Source: CAJAQL01 sp964442965 (GTDB lineage Bacteria; Patescibacteriota; Minisyncoccia; UBA6257; 2-01-FULL-56-20). Taken from it: a DNA stretch of 20,426 nucleotides. Below the pieces are notes generated by a model, which saw only the letters and a program-made list of their open reading frames with translations, was not told where the DNA came from and searched no databases. Made by a program: the position numbers and the translations under genes. The stretch lies in assembly GCA_964442965.1 (NCBI GenBank), contig CAYUBE010000019.1:1-20426 (forward strand), read 5' to 3'. Each line of letters starts with the position of its first letter. The first letter of the stretch is position 1. Shown here in pieces: positions 14,475-20,412 of the stretch.

Positions 14475-14510
14475 CAACTCCGAGTTTCCAGTTTTCAGGA
14501 AGATAAGATA

Positions 14511-14573
14511 GATAAACAAACACCGTTCCGAGGGTATGCGAAGACGAACCCCTCGGAACGGTGTTTGTTTATC
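14511..14573 (+). terminator. 24-bp perfect inverted repeat, possible terminator of tRNA-Pro
   Basis: The arms 14511-14534 and 14550-14573 are exactly complementary around a 15-base loop. The 3' arm ends in GTGTTTGTTTATC, so it could end tRNA transcription, but no clean U-tract follows. It is unusually long for a simple terminator. Confidence 0.5.
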
Positions 14574-14678
14574 TCACTTGGATTAATCTTCCAGAAAAGA
14601 AACTCTCCGTTAATGGTTAAGAAAACTTCAGTTCCGCGATGTTTCGAAAGAACGGGATCTCTCCGTTAATACAAGGAG

Positions 14679-14712
14679 AACCAAACAATCGGCATACGCC
14701 GATTGTTTGGTT
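14679..14712. repeat. 15-bp perfect hairpin with a 4-base loop
   Basis: AACCAAACAATCGGC (14679-14693), ATAC, then GCCGATTGTTTGGTT (14698-14712). There is no T-tract directly after it on either strand, so its role as a terminator is doubtful. Confidence 0.6.
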
Positions 14713-14837
14713 AGACCCCATTTTGATCTCTAGCAACGAAACTAAGTGGGTGGGTGCAACCGCAATCCACGGATCGCGGAGATTTATACCCTCCCTTTTA
14801 AAATTATTTGATCTGAGATCATGAGGGATCTGTATCC

Positions 14838-14846
14838 ATTATACCA
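14838..14846 (-). promoter_or_regulatory. Possible minus-strand extended -10
   Basis: On the minus strand TGG-TATAAT, with a weak TCTTGC 17 bases upstream. It would transcribe the non-coding stretch towards the 14679-14712 hairpin. No gene follows, so this may be an RNA promoter or chance. Confidence 0.3.
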
Positions 14847-14891
14847 TGGCCACGAAGACCGCAAGATCTTTTAAAATAAAAGGGAATGTTT

Positions 14892-14897
14892 TATAAT
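14892..14897 (+). promoter_or_regulatory. -10 box of the PEGA-protein gene
   Basis: A perfect TATAAT ends 6 bases before ATG 14904. It decides between three closely spaced ATGs (14886, 14898 and 14904): the first two would lie upstream of the transcription start. Confidence 0.65.
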
Positions 14898-14903
14898 ATG
14901 TCC

Positions 14904-16229
14904 ATGTCGCACAATAGCCGTAGGGCTCTTTTTTATGTGCTTTTTCTTCTCTTCCTCGCGCTCGGAACCGGTGTCGTGCTCTTTGCGCAGGGCTGGCGTA
15001 TGGATTTTCCGAGTTTCCGCATCAGTAAGGTAGGCGGTATCTATGTGCGTTCCTACCCCGAGGATGCCAATATTTTTTTGAACGGGAAGGCGGTCGAAAA
15101 TCAATCGGGATTTCTGAGCAACGGGACGCTTGTTTCCGATCTTTTTCCGAAAAACTACCTCCTCGACCTCACCTCGCCCGGCTATGTTGATTGGCATGAG
15201 AACGTTGCCGTGGCACCGTCCTTGGTTGCCAACCACAAATATGCCGTCCTTGTTCCCGCGGACCCTGTGAGCGCAGCAACCAGCACTGTTGTGGATTTCA
15301 GAGAATCTCAGGATGATATCTTGCTTGAAACGTCCGGCGAGAAAATCACGTTCGATGGAAAAGTAATCGGCTTCGGAACATTGGTCGCCGCATCGCCCGA
15401 TCTGCAATCCGTCATCTTTCGGACAACGCAAGGAACATACGAATTTGCGGACACGCAGACGGATACTGTCACCAATCTCTCGAACATCCTCGTAAAAGCG
15501 GGATTCAGTACGGCCACTCCCCCGAATATTTTTTTTGATCCCTTCATCGACGCAACCGTTTTCGCGGCGAGTCCGGAAAAAGTGGAAATGTTCGACATGG
15601 TTCATGGAACCAGCACCGAAATCGGCGCGGCGCAACAGGGACAGGCCATCGCAAAAACGCTCGCCGTTGCGCCGGATACAATTGCATGGATCAGTTCCGC
15701 ACATCAAACAAGTTCTTCTTCTCTTTATTTCTACGACCTCTCGTCCGGGACCGTCACTTCGACCACCATTGCCCTCGAAACTTCCGCAAGGGAATTGCAT
15801 TGGATAACGGGGAGCCTGCTCGGCATCCTTGCGAACAACGGTTCGTTCTATCTTTACGACATAAACCAGCAGGACTTGCAAAAGACCGCCGACGCCGTAG
15901 AAAGCTTCAGCGCTACGGCGGATGGTTCGCGGATTGCGGCGCTCGAAGCCAACAGCTTGGAGATATTCACGCCGGGCGATCCTGAAGGATATTATCGTTT
16001 CAACCTGCCAGACATGAACAATGCGCAAACCGCAACGTGGTATCGCGATAACGACCATCTTTTCATAAGCTACTCCGATCACATCGCCTTTCTCGACGTC
16101 GAAGACTCCGGTCTCGCAAATTTCACGACGATATCCTCCGGCACAGCGGCGCAGTACGATTCCGAGACCAACGCATTCTACCTGGTCAATCCTCAAAGCC
16201 ACCTGCTTCGTTTCGACTTTGCGAAATGA
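14904..16229 (+). CDS. Membrane-anchored PEGA-domain protein with propeller-like C-terminal part
   Basis: 441 residues. Residues 8-28 are a membrane anchor after a short basic N-terminus (MSHNSRRALFYVLFLLF), so the rest should be outside. Residues 44-118 form a PEGA-like domain (GGIYVRSYPEDANIFLNG, then LFPKNYLLDLTSPGY). Residues about 125-441 are beta-rich, with repeated units such as AVAPDTIAWIS, LYFYDLSSGTVTS, GSFYLYDIN and SATADGSRIAALE, resembling WD40- or TolB-like propeller blades. PEGA domains are common in bacterial surface proteins. No neighbour suggests a ligand. The mRNA should be leaderless. The long minus-strand frame over the same bases is a shadow. Confidence 0.75.
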   Translation: MSHNSRRALFYVLFLLFLALGTGVVLFAQGWRMDFPSFRISKVGGIYVRSYPEDANIFLNGKAVENQSGFLSNGTLVSDLFPKNYLLDLTSPGYVDWHENVAVAPSLVANHKYAVLVPADPVSAATSTVVDFRESQDDILLETSGEKITFDGKVIGFGTLVAASPDLQSVIFRTTQGTYEFADTQTDTVTNLSNILVKAGFSTATPPNIFFDPFIDATVFAASPEKVEMFDMVHGTSTEIGAAQQGQAIAKTLAVAPDTIAWISSAHQTSSSSLYFYDLSSGTVTSTTIALETSARELHWITGSLLGILANNGSFYLYDINQQDLQKTADAVESFSATADGSRIAALEANSLEIFTPGDPEGYYRFNLPDMNNAQTATWYRDNDHLFISYSDHIAFLDVEDSGLANFTTISSGTAAQYDSETNAFYLVNPQSHLLRFDFAK

Positions 16230-16252
16230 AGATCACCGGCCGAGATTCAAAT

Positions 16253-16284
16253 CCATTCTTATGTTCTTAAGAATGTAAGAATGG
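16253..16284. repeat. 16-bp hairpin between convergent genes
   Basis: CCATTCTTA-TG-TTCTT and AAGAA-TG-TAAGAATGG pair without a loop apart from two T/G wobbles. It lies between the 3' ends of the PEGA gene and tgt. Neither side has a T-tract. It may stall or protect both transcripts. Confidence 0.5.
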
Positions 16285-16345
16285 AGTGCCTCGCCGTCTC
16301 ACGGAGACATCAGTGCGCAAACAGGATTTTTGTTCTCCGTCGAGC

Positions 16346-17491
16346 TTACAGCGTCCCTCTCCTTATCTTTGCCCGTATCCTTGCCACATATGCATTGAAA
16401 AAATACAGATTATGGAATGTGAGAAGTGCGCCGCCCGTGATCTCCTGTGCGCGAACGAGATGCGTGATGTAGTTTCGGCGGTAATTCGCACAGACGAGGC
16501 AATCGCATTTCGGATCGACGGGTTCCTTGTCGTTCAATAATGCCGACTTCGTAAAATCAATGCGTCCCCCGCTCGTGAATGCAACCCCCCGCCGTGCGTA
16601 GTGCGTCGGCACCGTGCAATCGAACGTATCCACACCCTGCTTGATAATAAGTTCTATGTCTTCGATGTGGCCGATGCCCAAAAGATGGCGCGGCTTCTTC
16701 TCATCGAGGAACGGCAATGTCCAGTTCAGAACGGCACGGGTTCCGATTTTTGATTCACCCAAATCCCCGCCAATGCCAAAACCGTCGAAATCCATCTTAC
16801 CGATAATCCGCGCACTTTCCTGCCGCAAATCCTTGAAATGCGATCCCTGCACGATACCGTATAATGCCTGCTTCGATTTTTTTGCTTTCAGGCATTCCGC
16901 GGCCCAACGATGCGTGCGTTCGCTTGATATCACAATATACTGGCGCGTCGCACCCGGCGGCGTGCATTCGTCAAAGGCAAAAATAATATCCGCGCCAATT
17001 TTTTCCTGGATGCCAATTGATTCTTTCGGCCCAAGAAACATTTCCTTTCCCGAAAGCGGCGATCTGAAAAAAACTCCTTCATTCGTGATTTTTACGTGGT
17101 TCGGCTGGGTATTCTTTTCGACGAGCCGCTCTATTTTTCCAGAAAAAGATTTGGAAACTTTTCCAACACCGAGATCGCGGCCGAATCCCAAGCTGAATAC
17201 CTGGAACCCGCCCGAGTCGGTCATGGTCGGCCGCGGCCAATCCATAAACTTATTGATACCGCCCGCCATTTTCAAAATTTCCTCACCCGGGGCAATATGC
17301 AAATGATACGTGTTCGAAATAAGGATCTGCGTATTCGTTTTCACAACCTCATCGTTCCGCAAAGCCTTGATTGTCGCGTTCGTCGCAACGCCAACGAACG
17401 CCGGTGTTTCGATTTCCCCGTGCGGTGTTTTTAAAACGCCGAACCGCGCCTTACTCTTTTTTGACTTCTTTAAAATAGAAAATTCTATCAT
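16346..17491 (-). CDS. tgt: Queuine/preQ1 tRNA-ribosyltransferase (TGT)
   Basis: A 381-residue enzyme that swaps guanine-34 in GUN-anticodon tRNAs for preQ1 or queuine. Motifs are LKTPHGEIETPAFVGVAT (20-37), the base-binding T91-D-S-G-G-F-Q97, the nucleophile D291 in TFDCTVPTHYARRG, and zinc ligands C329, C331, C334 and H360 (CDCLVCANY, LTFHNL). Compared with the usual bacterial enzyme there is an insertion of about 25 residues after FSLGF (residues 104-130), and the PTR motif reads PTH. No preQ1 synthesis gene is visible, so the base may be salvaged. An upstream in-frame ATG (17536) has no homology or promoter, so ATG 17491 is chosen. It is divergent from dus. Confidence 0.92.
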   Translation of the reverse strand: MIEFSILKKSKKSKARFGVLKTPHGEIETPAFVGVATNATIKALRNDEVVKTNTQILISNTYHLHIAPGEEILKMAGGINKFMDWPRPTMTDSGGFQVFSLGFGRDLGVGKVSKSFSGKIERLVEKNTQPNHVKITNEGVFFRSPLSGKEMFLGPKESIGIQEKIGADIIFAFDECTPPGATRQYIVISSERTHRWAAECLKAKKSKQALYGIVQGSHFKDLRQESARIIGKMDFDGFGIGGDLGESKIGTRAVLNWTLPFLDEKKPRHLLGIGHIEDIELIIKQGVDTFDCTVPTHYARRGVAFTSGGRIDFTKSALLNDKEPVDPKCDCLVCANYRRNYITHLVRAQEITGGALLTFHNLYFFNAYVARIRAKIRRGTL

Positions 17492-17680
17492 AGATTTTGT
17501 CGCCCCAGCGACTCGCGGTGAGCATGGCCGAACCAAGGCAGAGATCTACGCTTTCAGTTTTTTAAAAAGCATTGATCCTTGACTAGATCGAAGACGACAG
17601 AATGAAGCTTACCGTAAAAAATAATATTTTTCAAAGAAACATGTCTTTTCTTAAAAATTCCAGTATGCTAATGATAAATT

Positions 17681-18658
17681 ATGGCTCGGAACTTTTGGAA
17701 TAAATTAAAGAAACCGATCTTTGCGAATGCGCCCATGGCGAACGTCACCGACGCGGCGTTTCGACGCATGTTCGCCGAATGCGGGAAACCGGATGTCTTC
17801 TGGACGGAATTTGTTTCAGTGGAAGCCCTGCTTTCAAGAGGAAGGGAAAAGGTGCTTGTCGATCTGTGGTATGGCGAGGCCGAACATCCGATTGTCGCCC
17901 AAGTCTTCGGTGCAAAGCCGGAGCAATTTGAACAAGCGGCGGCCATCATACGGGAACTCGGATTCGACGGCATCGACATCAACATGGGATGTCCCGATAG
18001 AGACGTCGAAAAACAGGGTGCCGGCGCTGCCCTCATCAAAAATCCATCGCTTGCGAAAGAGATCGTTCAGGCAACAAAGCGCGGCGCGAAAGAATTGCCG
18101 GTCTCCGTCAAAACCCGCATCGGTTATGCAAAAAATGAAATTCCAGAATGGCTTCCTGTGCTTCTTGAAGAACATCTTGCCGCGCTCACCGTCCATCTCC
18201 GCACGCGCAACGAAATGTCGGACGTGGCGGCGCACTGGAATCTCGCGTCGGAGATCGCCGCACTTCGGAACCGCCATGCTCCCGATACCCTTATCCTTGG
18301 CAATGGTGACATCGCGTCACTCGATGATGCACGAACAAAAATCGCCGCCGGAAGTCTTGACGGCGCGATGATCGGTCGCGGCATATTCGGAAATCCATGG
18401 TTCTTCTCGGAAAGAACTCCGACCATTCAGGAAAAACTTGACCGCATGGTTGTCCACACGGAACTTTTCGAGAAACTATATCACAGCAACGACACGGAAA
18501 GCCGCCTTAAAAATTTCGATGTTATGAAAAAACATTTTAAAGCCTACATATCGGGCTTCGATGATGCGAAAGAATTACGCATCAAGCTGATGGCAGCCGA
18601 AAATGCGAGCGAGGTCAAAAAGATCGTGGAAGAGTTGAAAAAATATCCACCCAATTAA
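17681..18658 (+). CDS. dus: tRNA-dihydrouridine synthase
   Basis: A 325-residue flavoenzyme that reduces uridines in the tRNA D loop. It has the TIM-barrel pattern of the Dus family: KPIFANAPMANVTDAAFR (11-28), IVAQVFGAKPEQF (71-83), the active-site C104 in DGIDINMGCPDRDVEKQGAG, the barrel strands VSVKTRIGY and LTVHLRTR, ILGNGDIASLDDA, and GAMIGRGIFGNPWFF near the FMN phosphate. I cannot assign the A, B or C subtype. TATGCT at 17664-17669 lies 11 bases before the ATG and there is no SD. The gene is divergent from tgt. Confidence 0.92.
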   Translation: MARNFWNKLKKPIFANAPMANVTDAAFRRMFAECGKPDVFWTEFVSVEALLSRGREKVLVDLWYGEAEHPIVAQVFGAKPEQFEQAAAIIRELGFDGIDINMGCPDRDVEKQGAGAALIKNPSLAKEIVQATKRGAKELPVSVKTRIGYAKNEIPEWLPVLLEEHLAALTVHLRTRNEMSDVAAHWNLASEIAALRNRHAPDTLILGNGDIASLDDARTKIAAGSLDGAMIGRGIFGNPWFFSERTPTIQEKLDRMVVHTELFEKLYHSNDTESRLKNFDVMKKHFKAYISGFDDAKELRIKLMAAENASEVKKIVEELKKYPPN

Positions 18659-18690
18659 TTGAGTAAACAAATGGGTTCACAATGTCAGAT

Positions 18691-18727
18691 AAAAAAAGAA
18701 GCCACTTATAATAAGTAAAATGGCTTC
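18691..18727 (-). terminator. Terminator of the small secreted-protein gene
   Basis: On the minus strand GAAGCCA and TGGCTTC (18727-18721 with 18704-18698) close a hairpin whose inner part can pair further (CTTA/TAAG), followed by seven T (18697-18691). The direction is clear because the plus side has no T-tract. Confidence 0.8.
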
Positions 18728-18739
18728 AAAATACCGGCC

Positions 18740-19138
18740 CTAGTCATTAACCCGATGATGAGGGTTGTAAACTTCCCTCATCGCCGCGTTCAGATACACT
18801 TTCGCGGCGTCGAAAACCTCCTCTCTGTCACAGTCAGGAAGATACTCCACGAGAACTCCCTTCCTCCCCGTTATCGTCACGCCCCACTTACATCTTCCTC
18901 CTTGCCAAGCCTGCGCCTGGGTCGTACCAATAATCTTAACATCCCCATCCTGTCCTGCAGGAATCAGGGAGGTTGTTATAGAGTTCCCTCTTTCCGCAAT
19001 GTCTACCCTAAGGGAATCATGGTCCCCCCAGGAGATGGTTCCCTGATAATGCATCTCGGGAGGAAATTCGTTGGTTAAATAATAAAAAACAAGAATCACG
19101 CCCAAAAAAATACTAACAGACAACGATACCTTTTTCAT
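18740..19138 (-). CDS. Small membrane-anchored exported protein of unknown function
   Basis: 132 residues. Residues 3-22 are a signal-anchor helix (VSLSVSIFLGVILVFYYLT) and the rest should be extracytoplasmic. The domain is beta-rich, with two cysteines (in GGRCKWG and LPDCDREE) that may form a disulphide, and a C-terminal helix (EEVFDAAKVYLNAAMREVY). I recognise no family. Unlike most genes here it has a strong SD (CAAGGAGA, ending 5 bases before the ATG), a consensus promoter at 19301-19273 and a leader of about 128 bases that can fold over the SD. It has its own terminator, so it is a single-gene unit. Confidence 0.7.
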   Translation of the reverse strand: MKKVSLSVSIFLGVILVFYYLTNEFPPEMHYQGTISWGDHDSLRVDIAERGNSITTSLIPAGQDGDVKIIGTTQAQAWQGGRCKWGVTITGRKGVLVEYLPDCDREEVFDAAKVYLNAAMREVYNPHHRVND

Positions 19139-19266
19139 TACTTTCTCCTTGAGTTAAAAATAATTTAGTTACTTCTCTCAGGTTGTCTTTTATGTTTTAC
19201 AAAGACAGCCTAGGCGAAGCAACTAAACAACAAGGAGATATCTCCTATTTACTTCTTAATGTTCTG
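19139..19266 (-). promoter_or_regulatory. Structured 5' leader able to sequester the SD
   Basis: On the minus strand, bases 19227-19201 pair with 19190-19164 around a 10-base loop: 24 of 27 positions pair, including G-U wobbles. Just outside, UCUCCUUG (19238-19231) is exactly complementary to CAAGGAGA (19151-19144), which is the SD. The nested fold would hide the SD. The 5' element is also half of the palindrome AGGAGATATCTCCT (19233-19246), giving it an alternative partner. A short AT-rich tail leads to the start codon. Confidence 0.6.
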
Positions 19267-19272
19267 TTTGAT

Positions 19273-19301
19273 ATTATACACCCATATTATAAATATGTCA
19301 A
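19273..19301 (-). promoter_or_regulatory. Consensus sigma-70 promoter of the small secreted-protein gene
   Basis: On the minus strand TTGACA (19301-19296), a 17-base spacer and TATAAT (19278-19273): a perfect match in both boxes and spacing. The start is predicted near 19266. Confidence 0.85.
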
Positions 19302-19330
19302 ATCGCCCGGGTGACGGCGCAAAAAGATAA

Positions 19331-19362
19331 TAAAAACGGAGCAATCAAGAATGATTACTCCG
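19331..19362 (-). terminator. Terminator of the unknown 139-residue protein gene
   Basis: On the minus strand CGGAGUAAUCA and UGAUUGCUCCG pair fully (one G-U wobble) around UUCU, followed by TTTTTATTATC. On the plus strand the wobble would be a mismatch, so the structure fits minus-strand RNA. Confidence 0.8.
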
Positions 19363-19388
19363 ATAAAGCAAATTTTCATACATTAACC

Positions 19389-19808
19389 CTAATGGAGGGT
19401 TATACCTCCCGAGAAGACAACCCCGATATCTTTGTCTATATATAGACAAAGATCCAACCCGCACTGTTTTTTCTGCTCGAAGAATTTTATTTTTAATCTC
19501 CAAATTTGCGGCGCCTCGTCCTCTATGACGGCCTCAATACGAACCGCATTTTTGAGTGCACCTTGCAAAACAACGCTCCTGGCATGCCCGTCAAGAAACT
19601 GCTCAGCTTCTGGCCAATCTATTCCCCTTTTTTTCAAATGGACGGCTCTCGGTTCCGGTGACAATAGGAGATCAATCAATAGATGCGGCAACGACATCGC
19701 CACGAAAATTCCTTTTGATTGATAAGGGTAATCCGACATAAAGCGCTGTTCGTAGTGCTTACGCACTTCCGGTGCTAGTTTTATCAAAAGCTCTTTTAAT
19801 TTTATCAT
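19389..19808 (-). CDS. Unknown 139-residue cytoplasmic protein
   Basis: From ATG 19808 the product starts MIKLKELLIKLAPEVRKHYE; a helical N-terminal half is followed by a strand-rich half (VRIEAVIED, IWRLKIKFFEQ, DIGVVFSGGITL). I see no signal peptide, membrane helix or known motif. The start is set by a strong SD (AAGGAGG, 6 bases from the ATG), in contrast to the leaderless genes further left; the longer frame to 19883 is rejected. A perfect 26-bp palindrome lies inside the gene and encodes residues 119-128. The promoter is at 19937-19909, the leader is about 94 bases, and the terminator is at 19331-19362. Confidence 0.65.
   Translation of the reverse strand: MIKLKELLIKLAPEVRKHYEQRFMSDYPYQSKGIFVAMSLPHLLIDLLLSPEPRAVHLKKRGIDWPEAEQFLDGHARSVVLQGALKNAVRIEAVIEDEAPQIWRLKIKFFEQKKQCGLDLCLYIDKDIGVVFSGGITLH
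19428..19453. repeat. Perfect 26-bp palindrome inside a coding region
   Basis: Arms ATCTTTGTCTATA and TATAGACAAAGAT meet without a spacer at 19440/19441. It is read as DLCLYIDKDI in the 139-residue protein. Confidence 0.85.
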
Positions 19809-19830
19809 CACGATCCTCCTTTTTTGGATT

Positions 19831-19846
19831 GTTGGCTCGCGAGAGC
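19831..19846 (-). promoter_or_regulatory. Small hairpin in the leader of the 139-residue protein gene
   Basis: On the minus strand UGGCUC-UCGC-GAGCCA, about 20 bases before the SD. The leader is otherwise AT-rich. It may help initiation or mRNA stability. Confidence 0.4.
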
Positions 19847-19908
19847 CAGTGGATAGATATGAATTATCTTTATTGAAAGACAATTATTTTTTAATGAAAA
19901 CCGTTGTG

Positions 19909-19937
19909 ATTCTAGCGCAAGCACCGTAGAAAGTAAA
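19909..19937 (-). promoter_or_regulatory. Promoter of the 139-residue protein gene
   Basis: On the minus strand TTTACT (19937-19932), a 17-base spacer and TAGAAT (19914-19909). The start is predicted near 19902. Confidence 0.5.
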
Positions 19938-20003
19938 TCCGCCGCGATGGCTCGATCCCTGACGCACTCGGGGCTCGCGATAAAATTATTTTTATCGGCA
20001 AAT

Positions 20004-20026
20004 AAAAAGGGCTTCCCAGAAGCCCT
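20004..20026 (-). terminator. Terminator of the small-ORF unit
   Basis: On the minus strand AGGGCTTC-TGG-GAAGCCCT (20026-20008), followed by TTTTATTT. It lies 25 bases after the stop of the 53-codon ORF. Confidence 0.8.
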
Positions 20027-20037
20027 CAAAATACCAC

Positions 20038-20063
20038 CTATTTATTCTGACTATTTATTCTGA
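20038..20063. repeat. Perfect 13-bp tandem duplication at a stop codon
   Basis: CTATTTATTCTGA occurs at 20038-20050 and again at 20051-20063. On the minus strand it covers the last codons and the stop of the 53-residue ORF. Confidence 0.85.
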
Positions 20064-20212
20064 CAACGAGGCAACATCCCCCTCCGATGTTTGTGTATTC
20101 GGCGATTAGTGCCTTGTTCTTTTTTAAATTTTAAATTTTCCCCCGTAAAAATCCTCAATTGTCCAATGAAATAAATTCCTTTGAACAACATTTCTGGCAG
20201 GCATATACGCAT
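20051..20212 (-). CDS. Putative small protein, 53 residues
   Basis: The frame starts at ATG 20212 with AGGAG five bases upstream, a good SD. The product begins MRICLPEMLFKGIYFIGQLR, is hydrophobic in the first half and strongly basic in the second (NRRIHKHRRGMLPRCQNK). It follows the 46-residue ORF by 27 bases and is followed by a terminator, which fits a small operon. I recognise no family. It is too short to be sure it is translated. Confidence 0.4.
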   Translation of the reverse strand: MRICLPEMLFKGIYFIGQLRIFTGENLKFKKEQGTNRRIHKHRRGMLPRCQNK

Positions 20213-20239
20213 ACCTACTCCTGAAAAATTAGTGAAGGG

Positions 20240-20380
20240 TTAATTATAATGACCGCCGCAAGCAGAGCCGAAAATATTTTTCGCGTCAAATGCTGCGATA
20301 CCGATTGATATTTTACTGAAGAATCTACTTGCTAACTTGCGCAAGTTAGCAAGTAGATTCTTTTCCTCTTCAAGTGACAT
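20240..20380 (-). CDS. Putative small protein or C-terminus of a protein beyond the window, 46 residues
   Basis: From ATG 20380 the product starts MSLEEEKNLLANLRKLASRF, an amphipathic helix, and ends FDAKNIFGSACGGHYN with a Gly-Gly and one Cys. GGAGG lies directly against the ATG, too close for a normal SD. The frame stays open upstream to the window edge (15 more codons), so this may be the end of a longer protein. A 44-bp perfect palindrome covers residues 7-21. I make no functional call. Confidence 0.35.
   Translation of the reverse strand: MSLEEEKNLLANLRKLASRFFSKISIGIAAFDAKNIFGSACGGHYN
20319..20362. repeat. Perfect 44-bp palindrome
   Basis: Bases 20319-20340 and 20341-20362 are exact reverse complements with no spacer. 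It is inside the 46-residue ORF if that is real. On the plus strand TTTTCC follows, so it might alternatively end plus-strand transcription. Confidence 0.85.
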
Positions 20381-20383
20381 CCT

Positions 20384-20412
20384 CCCCGGGTTCCGCTCTG
20401 CTCCACCCGGGG
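20384..20412. repeat. GC-rich hairpin CCCCGGGT / ACCCGGGG
   Basis: An 8-bp stem with a 13-base loop at the right edge of the window, next to the start of the 46-residue ORF. No T-tract follows within the window. Confidence 0.5.

Larger units (their letters stand above)
14475..14885. other. Non-coding stretch with two large hairpins and a 12-bp direct repeat
   Basis: No credible gene is visible. It holds a 24-bp perfect hairpin (14511-14573), a 15-bp perfect hairpin (14679-14712), two copies of CTCTCCGTTAAT (14603-14614 and 14659-14670), a TTTCGAAA palindrome and, on the minus strand, TGG-TATAAT (14846-14838). It could contain one or two small RNAs. I could not match tmRNA, RNase P RNA or SRP RNA features. 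Confidence 0.5.

Noticed and set aside
14639..14824. 61-residue plus-strand frame in the hairpin-rich stretch
   Set aside because: It runs through the perfect hairpin at 14679-14712 and has no SD or well-placed -10; the sequence is better explained as non-coding.
14475..14885. tmRNA, RNase P RNA or SRP RNA
   Set aside because: I looked for a tRNA-like end with GGTTCRA, a tag ending in ALAA, the GAGGAAAGTC core and the GGAAGG/AGCA loop, and found none.
14871..16202. 443-residue minus-strand frame
   Set aside because: It is a mirror of the PEGA gene: Arg/Gly/Cys-rich with no domain, while the plus frame has a signal anchor and a PEGA domain.
20240..20380. RiPP or bacteriocin precursor
   Set aside because: The GG and Cys near the C-terminus are suggestive, but no modification, protease or transport gene is in view and the frame is open at the window edge.
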